Below are positions 51,849 to 62,262 of a stretch of DNA of 64,000 nt, one piece after another. The translations under genes were made by a program, and so were the position numbers. How positions within the stretch are numbered: position 1 is the stretch's first letter; each line of letters begins with the position of its first letter. Source of the stretch: CBIHON01 sp966211965 (GTDB lineage Bacteria; Pseudomonadota; Gammaproteobacteria; Burkholderiales; Burkholderiaceae_D); the NCBI GenBank assembly GCA_966211965.1, contig CBIHON010000016.1, positions 1 to 64,000 of the forward strand. The letters run 5' to 3'. The notes below the pieces were generated by a model. That model saw only the letters and a program-made list of their open reading frames with translations, was not told where the DNA came from and ran no database searches.

Positions 51849-52949
51849 TCACCCACGGGGTTGATGCGAGTGCGAGGCATGCAATAACTCCATCGCCATT
51901 GTCTTCACCTCTTCAACCGGCAGCTCCGCTACGAAGCTCACATCATGCGCACATCGGGAGGATAAGTTCAGCGCACCGCACACCGGGCAATGCACCCGCG
52001 CCGACAACGCCGCCCTGTGCCCCTGCTGGCGCAAGGGACCGGACTCGATCAATTTGGTCAGCCAATAGATCCCGACACAGGGCGTACCGATGGCAAGGCC
52101 CAAATGCAGCGGACCGCTGTCGTTGGAGACCAGCAGCGCGGCCCGTTCCAGCAGGCCGCACAGACCGGACAAGGACAGCCGTCCGCTGAGATCGACGGCG
52201 CGATACCGCATCTGCCCCTGTATCTGCCGTACCAGGGCCGATTCCTGCTGCGTGCCGTTGATTGCGACCAGCGCCCCGGCTTCCTCGATCAGCGCATCGG
52301 CGATTGCAGCGAAATGCTGTATCGGCCAGCGTCGCCTGGGGTCGCCTGCTCCGGGCTGCAGCAGCACCAGCGGATTGCCGGGGTCGGGAGCAATTGCATG
52401 CGCCGCCTCTTGCCGGTCCCGTTCGATGACTTGCAGTTCGCGCCCTATGCGCAACGTATCGGCGCCGGCCAGCGCGGCGACTTCCAGCAGTTGCAGCCGC
52501 TTGTTGTGCCATCCGTCGCAGGCGATCCAACGCTCCAGCGGCTCTGCATCATGCGCCTTCAAGCCGATCGCGAAGCGGGCCCCCAAGCGCAACAAGAAGG
52601 GGTTGGCATGATGCCCGCCATCATGCAGTTGAAGCGCCAGGTCGAACCCGGCGCCGCGCATGCGGTCGACGAAGTTCTCGATCGCATCCGTGTCGCCCTG
52701 CGCATCCGGCGGCGCGCTGATGCCCGGGCAAGGCGGGACGACCTCCACCCGGTCGACCGGGCCGGGGCGGCCATCGAGAAAATCCGCATGCCAGGGCTTG
52801 CCCAGATAGACGATCTCCGCCTGCGGATAGGCTTGCCTCAAAGCATGCAGCGCAGGCAGCGAGAAAACGAAATCGCCGATCGTGCCCGGGTGCAGCACCG
52901 CAATCTTTCGCACATGAGGCAGCGGGGTGAGAAAGGCATCGTGAGTCAT
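51849..52949 (-). CDS. Glycosyltransferase family 9 (heptosyltransferase-like)
   Basis: A 366-residue GT-B enzyme. The N-terminal acceptor domain begins KIAVLHPGTIGDFVFSLPAL; the ADP-heptose side shows VLLQPGAGDPRRRWPIQHF and LLVSNDSGPLHLGLAIGTPC. The C-terminal HCPVCGALNLSSRCAHDVSF holds four cysteines, a possible structural metal site seen in some GT9 proteins. It likely adds a sugar during lipopolysaccharide or related glycan synthesis at the inner face of the membrane. ATG 52949 is used; a TTG at 52979 would add 10 residues. Confidence 0.85.
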   Translation of the reverse strand: MTHDAFLTPLPHVRKIAVLHPGTIGDFVFSLPALHALRQAYPQAEIVYLGKPWHADFLDGRPGPVDRVEVVPPCPGISAPPDAQGDTDAIENFVDRMRGAGFDLALQLHDGGHHANPFLLRLGARFAIGLKAHDAEPLERWIACDGWHNKRLQLLEVAALAGADTLRIGRELQVIERDRQEAAHAIAPDPGNPLVLLQPGAGDPRRRWPIQHFAAIADALIEEAGALVAINGTQQESALVRQIQGQMRYRAVDLSGRLSLSGLCGLLERAALLVSNDSGPLHLGLAIGTPCVGIYWLTKLIESGPLRQQGHRAALSARVHCPVCGALNLSSRCAHDVSFVAELPVEEVKTMAMELLHASHSHQPRG

Positions 52950-53083
52950 TGGCGCTGATCGCTTGGAAGCGGTAGACAAAACCAGGCGGGCACCACAGCC
53001 CGACAGACTGCACAGCAGTCTTGTCTATCGTGTCTTAAACGGAAGGCTCCGCATGCACCCATATCGGTCTCTCCAATCTCGCC

Positions 53084-53728
53084 TTATTCCAGCGGAATCA
53101 ATCCATGTTGAATCGCGAACTTGATCAAACCGGGAAAACTGCTGATGCCTAGCTTGTGCATCAGGCGGCTGCGATAGGTATCGACCGTTTTGGGAGAGAG
53201 AAAAAGAATCTTTGCCGCATGAGCGCTCGATTTTCCCTCAGCCACCAGTTGCAGGATCTGGCGCTCGCGCCCGCTCAAGCTTTCCAGCGGACTTGCCGGA
53301 TGGCGTTCGCGCAGGTAGTCATCAATGACCGTGCCGGTGATGCTCCGGCTCAAGTAACGGTGACCGGTATGCACGCTGCGCACGGCATCCACCAATTCTG
53401 CGCCGGTGGAGTCTTTCAAAAGATAGCCGTCAGCACCGGCCTGCAGAGCGCGGAAGATATGTTCGCTGCTGGAAAGCATCGAGAGAATGAGAATCCTGGT
53501 GGCGGGACAAGCGCTACGAATTTCCATGGTCGCATCGATCCCGCTCAACTCCGGCATGGCAATATCCATCAGCACGACATCGGGACAAAGGCGCCGTACT
53601 TCCCGCACTGCCTCGCGCCCGGTCGCGGCGTTGCCCACCACGCTGATATCGGCCTGCGCTTCCAGCAGCAGGCAGAGTCCATCGCGCACCACGCCATGCA
53701 TATCCGCCAGGAACACCGTGATTGCCAT
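53084..53728 (-). CDS. NarL/FixJ-type response regulator
   Basis: A 214-residue regulator. The receiver domain has the acidic FLADMHG, the phospho-acceptor Asp in VVLMDIAMPELSGID, LSMLSSSEH and GYLLKDS. The LuxR-type helix-turn-helix is LSGRERQILQLVAEGKSSAH followed by KTVDTYRSRLMHKLGI. No sensor kinase is adjacent, so its partner is elsewhere. Output likely transcription control of unknown genes. Confidence 0.92.
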   Translation of the reverse strand: MAITVFLADMHGVVRDGLCLLLEAQADISVVGNAATGREAVREVRRLCPDVVLMDIAMPELSGIDATMEIRSACPATRILILSMLSSSEHIFRALQAGADGYLLKDSTGAELVDAVRSVHTGHRYLSRSITGTVIDDYLRERHPASPLESLSGRERQILQLVAEGKSSAHAAKILFLSPKTVDTYRSRLMHKLGISSFPGLIKFAIQHGLIPLE

Positions 53729-54055
53729 TCCCTCGCTCCATCATCTCGTGGATGCCAACTTAGCCGATGCTTCATCATCCACACCAAAATACGACCATGT
53801 CCATTTTCAAACGTTTCTCTCCTGCGCTTCCCATCTCTGATCCATGTCAATGCCGCTTGAATCGCCTCTGCAGACATGCATGCTCTTGGCAATGTCCTGC
53901 GCAAAGTCACTTCCCCTCATGCAAATCCACTTCCGGCAGTTCAACACGCGGGCACGAGATTTTCTCATCTCGCCGTAACAGCCTTTAAATAATGAGGCCT
54001 GTTCCTGTGCCGCCAGCTACGATGCCCGCGTTGAAACGAAGGTTGAAGGACACTA

Positions 54056-54172
54056 GAGCATTTTTAGCCTGAGCGTGCGGAGTCAAGGTCAGGCCGAGGA
54101 GCGGACGCGTACAGGCGTACGCCGAGCACCGTAGGCCTGAGATTGGCCCGTACGGTCAGGCTAAAAATGCTC
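54056..54172. repeat. TA-flanked palindromic element, subtype A (copy 3)
   Basis: A 117-bp copy with only small differences from 7626-7742 (GAGCGTG for GACCGTG at the left arm, CCGTAGG for CCGGAGG in the right). Its right TA plus terminal base makes the TAG stop of the mgtC-like gene, as at creA. Confidence 0.85.
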
Positions 54173-54864
54173 TAATCGCCGGTAGGAGAAATTTGGAAAC
54201 CCTTGACCTGTTTCAGAGTAAGGAGATAGGCGGATAAAGCTGACAGGTGCCGTACGTCACCGGAGCGCAGAACCATCCGGTACTCAAAGTACAAGCCGTC
54301 ATCCGTAATGCGATAACTCATATTGGCGATATTGAAGCCTTGGTCCGCCATGATTTTCCGTACCTTGTCTTCGGAAAACACTTCGTGTCTATCGAAGCGA
54401 AGATAATGATGCGCATAGGATTGCGAGGGCATCCTGGCTTCGATTTTCCGGAACAAGGAAAGAATGCCCAGCGTCAATACGGTGGCCAGCGCCGCAGGAA
54501 AATAAAAGCCGATGCCGATCAAGATGCCGATCGCGGCGGTAACCCAGATCGAAGCGGCTGTAGTCAGACCGCGCACACTGTATCCCTCTTTGAAAATGAC
54601 GCCGGCACCAAGAAAGCCGATGCCGGTCATGATCCCCTGCGCCATGCGGGTCGGGTCGGTACGGATCATGTCGAGAGGCACACCGGTCAGCCATGTGCCC
54701 TGGAACAGCGTCACCATCATGAGCAGGCTTGATGCCAGGCATACGAGAGTATGCGTTCTAAAACCTGCCGGCCGGCCGTGAAAACTTCTTTCCAATCCGA
54801 TAATGCCGCCCGCAATCAAGGCACCCAGTAAGTGGCCAGCGACGATTCCGGATTCAAAAGCCAT
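54172..54864 (-). CDS. MgtC/SapB-family protein with C-terminal domain
   Basis: A 230-residue MgtC-type protein. Four helices with GGIIGLERSFHGRPAGFRTH and GIMTGIGFLGAGVIFKEG. About 80 C-terminal residues (YLRFDRHEVFSEDKVRKIMA...) form a small soluble ACT-like domain, as in canonical MgtC. Linked in other bacteria to survival at low Mg2+ and inside hosts. The stop codon is contributed by the adjoining palindromic element. The last residues may therefore differ from the ancestral end. Confidence 0.88.
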   Translation of the reverse strand: MAFESGIVAGHLLGALIAGGIIGLERSFHGRPAGFRTHTLVCLASSLLMMVTLFQGTWLTGVPLDMIRTDPTRMAQGIMTGIGFLGAGVIFKEGYSVRGLTTAASIWVTAAIGILIGIGFYFPAALATVLTLGILSLFRKIEARMPSQSYAHHYLRFDRHEVFSEDKVRKIMADQGFNIANMSYRITDDGLYFEYRMVLRSGDVRHLSALSAYLLTLKQVKGFQISPTGD

Positions 54865-55235
54865 GGCGACCCTTTATTTGGCCATCAGGAAAATAGCCAG
54901 ATTCAGAGCGGGTGCCAAGCTTCTACTATTTTTCTCGATGAGATTGCGAGAGTGGGATTCAAAAGTGTGGTTTTCTTGAATCTAAAGGATCGAAATCCGG
55001 AGCGGTTTGCGATTTATCAAACCCTCAGGTGAGGCGGCACTTAAAATTTAGCTCATGCACTTTCACATCGCGCAAAGAGATTCTGTCATCCGGAATTTTT
55101 CAGATGATAGCCGGCGTTTGAGTGATGAAAAATGATCGAAAGACCCAGGAAGGGTATTGCCAAGGGCCTTTTCTGCAGGAATAAGAACCTGTTCAGGTTC
55201 TAAAAAACTTGGAACATCACTTTGAGGATATCTAC
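54865..55235. promoter_or_regulatory. Porin leader region with an 18-nt palindrome
   Basis: 370 bases between the divergent mgtC-like and porin genes. AGAACCTG-TT-CAGGTTCT at 55184-55201 is a perfect palindrome about 35 nt before the porin ATG, followed by AAAAAA. It could be an operator or a hairpin in the mRNA leader. GAGGATATCT upstream of the ATG is the ribosome site. Otherwise nothing is seen. Confidence 0.45.
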
Positions 55236-56243
55236 ATGAAGAAATCACTACTTGCACTCGCAGTCATGGGCAGCGTCGCCGGCATCGCATCCGCGCAATC
55301 GAATGTAACGATCTACGGTATCGTCGATGTGGGCCTTTCGCATGAAAACAACGGCGCGGCCGCAGGCAACGTGACCCGCATGGATAGCGGCATCCTGAAC
55401 GGCAGCCGTCTCGGTTTCAAAGGCACCGAAGATCTGGGCGGCGGCATGTCGGCAATCTTCACTCTTGAAAACGGTTTCGCGGCCGACACAGGCGCACTCG
55501 GCCAAGGCGGACTGCTGTTCGGCCGGCAAGCATGGGTCGGACTGAGCAGCGGCTACGGGTCGCTCAAACTCGGCCGGCAAAAAACCGTGGTGTACGATAA
55601 TTCCGGTGTATTCGATCCGTTCGGCGATGCCTTGGCCGGCGACTCGGCAAGGCTGTTCAACTATTCGGGCAGCCGCACCAACAATGTGATCAGTTATGCC
55701 TACGAAGGCGCCGGCTTTCGCGGGCAGTTGCAATACGGCTTGGGCGAAGTGGCCGGCAATACTTCCGCCAATCGCATGATGGCTTTGGCCCTCGGCTATA
55801 AAAACGGCCCGATCGACGTCGTGCTGACCCATCATCGCAACAATGACGCGACCGGCGACAACAATGGCAAAACCACGTTGCTCGGCGGGAACTACGACTT
55901 CGGCATGGTCAAGGCTTATGCCGCCTATGCATGGAACAAGGACGTCACCCCGAGCGGCGTGCTTTCCCTGGGCTCCGACACGCGCGACGGATTGATCGGC
56001 CTGACCGCGCCGATCGGCCCCTCCGGTACCTTCATTGCCTCCTATATCCGCTTGTGGGACAAGAATGTCGACAACGCCGATGCCAAGCAAGCGGCAATCG
56101 GCTATGTCCATAATCTATCCAAGCGCACCGCCGTGTATGCCAGCTATGCGCATTTGACCAACGACGACAGGGCCAGCTACCAGGTTCCGGTCGCCGGCAA
56201 TACCGACAAGCTGTTCAATATCGGCATACGTCACGTGTTTTAA
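55236..56243 (+). CDS. Trimeric general porin
   Basis: A 335-residue outer-membrane porin of the betaproteobacterial (Gram-negative porin) family. Signal peptide MKKSLLALAVMGSVAGIASA, mature start QSNVTIYGIVDVGLSHENN, alternating beta strands, the eyelet region around RQAWVGLSSGYGSLKLGRQ, and the C-terminal NIGIRHVF with terminal Phe required for BAM-mediated insertion. It forms diffusion channels for small solutes. ATG 55236 defines the signal peptide; a longer upstream frame is discarded. Confidence 0.95.
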   Translation: MKKSLLALAVMGSVAGIASAQSNVTIYGIVDVGLSHENNGAAAGNVTRMDSGILNGSRLGFKGTEDLGGGMSAIFTLENGFAADTGALGQGGLLFGRQAWVGLSSGYGSLKLGRQKTVVYDNSGVFDPFGDALAGDSARLFNYSGSRTNNVISYAYEGAGFRGQLQYGLGEVAGNTSANRMMALALGYKNGPIDVVLTHHRNNDATGDNNGKTTLLGGNYDFGMVKAYAAYAWNKDVTPSGVLSLGSDTRDGLIGLTAPIGPSGTFIASYIRLWDKNVDNADAKQAAIGYVHNLSKRTAVYASYAHLTNDDRASYQVPVAGNTDKLFNIGIRHVF

Positions 56244-56704
56244 GTAATCCAGGCAATATCTGAATCGGATCTGTTTCGAGAGTAGTAGCGCAGTAGATGC
56301 CGGCGCCTGTTGTACAGCAGCTGCCCTGTACAACATCGTAACCCGAGCCAGGGTGCCGGCGGCAGGACCGGCAGTTGCCAGACGGACGCTTAGTGGTGAG
56401 CCAGGTGTGGCAGTAGTAATGCCGATTTTTCTCCGGATCGGCATGTTTCATGAGTAGCATTTTTTCATTGAAATATCTCTTGGCGCGGGCTGAAGCAATA
56501 TCGTTTTTTGCTCCGGCAATTAGCGGTGTGCGGCATCATTGCACGTGCTTTCCGTGGACTTTGATTCACGTGGATGCGATTGTTTTTACCCGCGCCTTTT
56601 TTCCGATATTTCACTTTTTCTGTTTGCAACCTTATGTTCAGGAAGCTTGAGCAAAGGAAATTGCAACTGCGGTGACGCCGATTGCTACCACCGTGCCCGT
56701 CCCG
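56244..56704. other. Intergenic region with weak hairpin
   Basis: 460 bases between the porin and the convergent CBS gene. ATGCCGAT (56419-56426) pairs with ATCGGCAT (56437-56444) around a 10-nt loop; a T-rich stretch follows about 16 nt later. This may be the porin terminator. No gene is supported. Confidence 0.4.
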
Positions 56705-57154
56705 CTAGCGCCGCAAGCGCTGTTCCCGCAACGGCTGCTCGACAATGACTTCAGTCATCATTGACAATTCCATCGTCAGCAGGTTGATGATGTCATCGGC
56801 CGTGACGACCCCGAACAGCGAGCCCACCTGGGTAACTACCGGCATCCGGCGTACTTTGTGGTTACGCATGAGCCGCAGAGTCTCGACAAAGCCCTCATCT
56901 TCGTTCACCGTCACGATGGGCGCACTCATCAACTCGCCCGCCGTAAAGGCATCGGCATCGACGCGCAATGCGAGGGTTTCAATCACGATATCGCGATCCG
57001 TCACGATCCCGATGGGAACGCGCTTCTCTTGCAGGTCTTCCACTACGATGACATCGCCGACATGATGCTTGCGCATCAAGGCAGCCACATCCGGAATCGA
57101 GGTGTCGGCTTCGCAGCAGACCACTCCGATATTGCAGCATTCGCTAATTGCCAT
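56705..57154 (-). CDS. CBS-domain pair protein
   Basis: A 149-residue protein made almost wholly of two CBS domains (VVCCEADTSIPDVAALMRKH with VGDVIVVEDL; and ELMSAPIVTVNEDEGFVETL with RRMPVVTQVGSLFGVVTADD). Such Bateman modules bind adenine nucleotides and act as energy or stress sensors. There is an unusual CC pair near the N-terminus (ECCNIGVVCCEAD) that could be redox-active or bind metal. Partner unknown. Sits beside the chaperone genes. Confidence 0.88.
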   Translation of the reverse strand: MAISECCNIGVVCCEADTSIPDVAALMRKHHVGDVIVVEDLQEKRVPIGIVTDRDIVIETLALRVDADAFTAGELMSAPIVTVNEDEGFVETLRLMRNHKVRRMPVVTQVGSLFGVVTADDIINLLTMELSMMTEVIVEQPLREQRLRR

Positions 57155-57398
57155 GACGATTCTCCTGGTATGCCTCTCATTCTCAAGCCGTTCTTTGCCG
57201 GCATCGATACGAAGAGACGCATCCTCTAAAAAAAAACTCTAACAAGCCCATAGTGCGCCCCGGTCATGATGCAGTCCGGTTGCAGACAAAAATGCAGGCG
57301 CCGCCCAAAATAGCTATGACTTCGGCCTCGTTAAAAAATGCCGCCACTCCAGCCCTTCTTCCCTCTCAACCCCACTAGCGGCAGGCCAGACGAATTTC

Positions 57399-57427
57399 CT
57401 TGAAAACCAAAATCCGGCGCCTAATAT
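57399..57427 (+). promoter_or_regulatory. Sigma-32-like promoter of groES
   Basis: CTTGAAA (57399-57405), 14 nt, CCTAATAT (57420-57427), compared with the heat-shock consensus CTTGAAA-N13-14-CCCCATNT. It lies 60 nt before the groES start. The -35 is an exact match and the -10 partial. Confidence 0.65.
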
Positions 57428-57486
57428 TTCTGTGATGGGCGTTGAAATACTTGAGTCTTTCCCCTCGGTCGACAGGAGATTTTTTT

Positions 57487-57804
57487 ATGCAACTTCAACC
57501 TCTACATGACCGTGTCATCGTCAAACTCCTGGAGGAGGAAGGCATGACGGCGGGAGGGATCGTGATTCCCGATGCCGCCGCAGAAAAACCGACCCAGGGC
57601 GAAGTCATTGCGGCGGGCAATGGCAGGGTCATGCAAAACGGCAAAGTCCGCCCGCTTGACGTGAAAGCCGGCGATCGCGTTCTGTTCGGGAAATATGCCG
57701 GGCAAACGGTAAAAATCGCCGAAGAGGAATTACTTGTGCTGCGCGAAGAAGACATCATGGCGATCGTCGAAGAGCATACCGCAGCCAAGCGCAACATCGC
57801 GTGA
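57487..57804 (+). CDS. groES: Co-chaperonin GroES, not followed by groEL
   Basis: A 105-residue GroES. MQLQPLHDRVIVKLLEEEGM is the conserved start, GGIVIPDAAAEKPTQGEV spans the mobile loop region that contacts GroEL, and GDRVLFGKYAGQTVKI and EDIMAIVE complete the fold. ACAGGAG is upstream of ATG 57487. No groEL follows; the next 400 bases have no gene, so this is an orphan and probably an extra copy. It would have to act with a GroEL encoded elsewhere. Confidence 0.95.
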   Translation: MQLQPLHDRVIVKLLEEEGMTAGGIVIPDAAAEKPTQGEVIAAGNGRVMQNGKVRPLDVKAGDRVLFGKYAGQTVKIAEEELLVLREEDIMAIVEEHTAAKRNIA

Positions 57805-58204
57805 AATCCAGCCGAACCTTCAATCTCTGATTGACGCATGAAAACGCCGAATCGCTGGATAGGAGACGGCATGACGGTGCTGCCTAATGCGCGCGCCGAG
57901 GCGCAGAACCTGAACGTCGACAACTGACCAAGAAGCCGGTAGCAAGATCATGATGCGCACCTTGGGAGAACTCATGCACCAGATCACCGCCAACACGGGA
58001 ACCGAAGGAAGAGAAGCGATCCTCACCGGCCATGGCTGAGGTGGGTTCTTGATTCAGGAAAACGCGCGGATTTTTCGTGGACTTTCGTGCCATGTCCCTC
58101 TTGTAATCACCGTCTGCGTGACTTATATATTGAAGTATGGAGCATCGCTCCTGATTGAATAGTATGTGGATCGTATGAATACCGCAATGTGAACGAAAGG
58201 ATGA
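57805..58204. other. Leader of the second hsp20 gene and spacer
   Basis: 400 bases with only very short frames, such as a 29-codon one at 57949 (MMRTLGELMHQITANTGTEG...), which I cannot assign. CTTGTAA (58100-58106) and CTTATAT (58122-58128) make a weak sigma-32-like pair upstream of hsp20, and GGAGC-ATC-GCTCC at 58139-58151 could form a hairpin in the mRNA leader. Confidence 0.35.
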
Positions 58205-58207
58205 ATG

Positions 58208-58687
58208 ATGAACCTCATCAGACGTAACAATGCCCCTCTTACAACCTATCGTCCAAGCTCTATCGACGATCAATTCGGACGCTTGGTTGAAAACATGTTT
58301 GAAGACTTTTTTGCGCCCTTTACGCCGTTTTCCTCTTTGTCGAACCTGTCTCAGGAAGGCATCACCAGCCCGCGCGTGAACCTGGTTGAACGGGACGATG
58401 CATTTGAGGTGGAAGCGGAATTGCCCGGCGTGCGAAAAGAGGATGTGAAGGTGTCGATCGACAATCGGCGCGTCACGATCGAAGGTGAAGCCAAGCGTGA
58501 AACCGAGCAAAAGGAAGGCGAGAACGTCGTCTATTCGGAACACTCCACCCGGCGCTATGCCCGCAGCTTCACGCTGCCGACCGACGTCGACGACGCTACC
58601 GCGCAAGCCAAGCTCGAAAATGGCATATTGATGCTTACTTTGCCGAAAAAGCAATCAACTCAGGCGAAAAAGCTGACAGTGCAATAA
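58208..58687 (+). CDS. Small heat-shock protein, Hsp20/alpha-crystallin family
   Basis: A 159-residue sHsp. The alpha-crystallin domain runs from SPRVNLVERDDAFEVEAELP (about residue 54) through RVTIEGEAKRE and RYARSFTLPTDVD to AKLENGILMLTLPKK. A Phe-rich N-terminal arm (FEDFFAPFTPFSSLSNL) is typical. The usual C-terminal I-x-I is not obvious. AAAGGA lies 8 nt before ATG 58208, which is the second of two adjacent ATGs (58205, 58208). Confidence 0.93.
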   Translation: MNLIRRNNAPLTTYRPSSIDDQFGRLVENMFEDFFAPFTPFSSLSNLSQEGITSPRVNLVERDDAFEVEAELPGVRKEDVKVSIDNRRVTIEGEAKRETEQKEGENVVYSEHSTRRYARSFTLPTDVDDATAQAKLENGILMLTLPKKQSTQAKKLTVQ

Positions 58688-58751
58688 GAGGATTTTGCAC
58701 CGCCAAGCCAGGCGATCGAAGTTCTTTGACAGCGCAATGATTGCGAACCGG

Positions 58752-58783
58752 GTTCCCCTCTCCCGCTTGCGGGAGAGGGGAAC
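58752..58783. repeat. REP-like hairpin
   Basis: GTTCCCCTCTCCCGC, loop TT, GCGGGAGAGGGGAAC: 15-bp perfect arms. Related to the sequence inserted in nuoL at 38927-39006. It may also stabilise or end the hsp20 transcript 65 nt upstream. Confidence 0.75.
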
Positions 58784-58870
58784 TCAAGTATGGCTAGCGT
58801 TTTACGAAAAGCTCAAGAAAAACTCAATAGAAATGCAAGCGCATTTTAAATAGAAACCTGGCTCACCATC

Positions 58871-59130
58871 ATGGCAAATCATCCGGCCGTCCCTCCCCAT
58901 CGAATACCAAGCCAAGGTTTCAGCATATTGCCGAAATCGACGCTGGGCCCCGATGGTAAATGGTATGGCGGCTATGGCATCATGAAAAATGCCATCCCGG
59001 TCAGCACGCGCCCCCATATTTTTCCAGGATTTCTTATTTATTTGAAGGCCCTGCGGCTGAAGACAGCGTCGAGCATGCCAAAATCGAAGTCGACAATTTG
59101 ATTGCGAGCGGGCATGGCCTGCGAGGAATC
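58871..59130 (+). pseudogene. Frameshifted small conserved protein (tentative)
   Basis: The first frame reads GYGIMKNAIPVSTRPHIFPG after KSTLGPDGKWYG, and a second frame continues with FEGPAAEDSVEHAKIEVDNL. Together they resemble a short family of about 80 residues with a beta-rich start and a helical end; the frames join within TTCTTATTTATTTG near 59030-59043, a likely single-base indel. I cannot name the family. If the frameshift is a sequencing error the gene would be intact. Confidence 0.4.
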
Positions 59131-59224
59131 GGCATAGTGCGCGTGCCTCGCGTACTGACCAGAGCTTCTCGCAGGATGGACATGCTTTTGCGTCCATCCC
59201 GCTCACCGCTTTCCCCTACTTCCC

Positions 59225-61156
<1,932 letters not shown>

Positions 61157-61209
61157 GACTGTCTCCTTGTTGCAGAATCCTTAGCTGAACATCAGCAGTT
61201 TCATATTCA

Positions 61210-61237
61210 ATATCAGGGAAAATACCGTTCTTTCAAG
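61210..61237 (-). promoter_or_regulatory. Sigma-32-like promoter of dnaK
   Basis: On the minus strand: CTTGAAA (61237-61231), 13 nt, CCTGATAT (61217-61210). An exact heat-shock -35 and a close -10, 54 nt before the dnaK start, so dnaK can be transcribed apart from grpE. Confidence 0.75.
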
Positions 61238-61246
61238 CGCCTCAAG

Positions 61247-62032
61247 TTAAGCGCCGCTTTTCCCGCCCTCGCTTTTGCCGGCCCGTTCCTGCGCTACCGT
61301 TACCAGCGCCGGACGCAGCAAGCGGTCCGCGATCATGTATCCCTTTTGCAAAACGCTGATGATGGTATTGGCAGTTTGGTCGGCAGGTTCCATCGAAATT
61401 GCCTGATGCCTGGTCGGGTCCAGCTTGTCGCCCGGCGAGGGTTTTATTTCCGTCAGGCGGTTTTTTTCGAAGGCGGTCGACAATTGTTTCAGCGTCATTT
61501 CCACACCTTCCTTCAAGGACTCGACAGAAGGCGTGTCGATGCTGAGCGCCGTTTCCAGGCTGTCCTTGACCGGCACCAACGCCTCGGCAAAACCTTCGAT
61601 GGCGAATTTGTGGGCGCGCATGAGATCCTCTTGCGCACGCCGCCGGAAGTTTTCCAGCTCCGCTTTTGCGCGCAGAAATGCATCCTGCAATTCCGCCGCT
61701 TTCGCCTCTGCACGGGCAATTCTTTCTTCCAGTCCTGGTTCGGCCGGCGGCTTCGGTTTCTCCGCCATAACCTCCTCCTGCTTTGGCTGCGCCAGCGGTT
61801 CGCGCGGCGGCGTGACAGGCTCGGACGGCGGTGCTATCGGCTCAGGTGGCGGCGTTACCGGTTCGGAAGGAGGTGTAGCCGGCTCAGGCGCAGGACGCAC
61901 AGATTCTACCGGCGGGGTCACGGTTTCAGACCTTGGAGCGGCCGGCTCCTGTGCAGGTTTAATCGGTTCGGCCGGTCTTTCCTGCTCATCCACCGGTCGC
62001 CCTCGTTCTTGCCATTGTTCCTGATTTCGCAT
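61247..62032 (-). CDS. grpE: GrpE nucleotide exchange factor with Pro/Glu repeat N-terminus
   Basis: A 261-residue protein, longer than the usual ~180-200. The GrpE core begins near residue 105: LEERIARAEAKAAELQDAFL coiled coil, RAKAELENFRRRAQEDLMRA, and the beta-wing end LQKGYMIADRLLRPALVTVA. Before it lies a ~70-residue disordered segment of heptads of the form PP-x-EP-[VI]-[TA] (PPSEPVTPPPEPIAPPSEPV). AGGAG lies 8 nt before ATG 62032, so this extension is translated. GrpE releases ADP from DnaK and acts as a thermosensor. The repeats may be a linker or a target-binding tail. Confidence 0.93.
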   Translation of the reverse strand: MRNQEQWQERGRPVDEQERPAEPIKPAQEPAAPRSETVTPPVESVRPAPEPATPPSEPVTPPPEPIAPPSEPVTPPREPLAQPKQEEVMAEKPKPPAEPGLEERIARAEAKAAELQDAFLRAKAELENFRRRAQEDLMRAHKFAIEGFAEALVPVKDSLETALSIDTPSVESLKEGVEMTLKQLSTAFEKNRLTEIKPSPGDKLDPTRHQAISMEPADQTANTIISVLQKGYMIADRLLRPALVTVAQERAGKSEGGKSGA

Positions 62033-62098
62033 AAAAAATTCTCCTGTACTCATTGCAGGCATGCACAGAATGCAAGCCCATGCGTTCTCTTAAAAATG

Positions 62099-62126
62099 AC
62101 ATAAGGACCGCCTGCCTCATTTCAAG
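62099..62126 (-). promoter_or_regulatory. Sigma-32-like promoter of grpE
   Basis: Minus strand: CTTGAAA (62126-62120), 13 nt, CCTTATGT (62106-62099). Exact -35, partial -10, about 67 nt before the grpE start. Confidence 0.7.
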
Positions 62127-62262
62127 TGAAGTTTGATTTGGATTTTTTAAGAGGCGTTCCATAGATATCTCTCAATCCAACGCGAAAATAGAAAGGGAAT
62201 TCAAGACGGCTTGCCGGTGTCGAATCCGTTCACTCTTGATAGTTTGAGAAGTTGAATACGCG

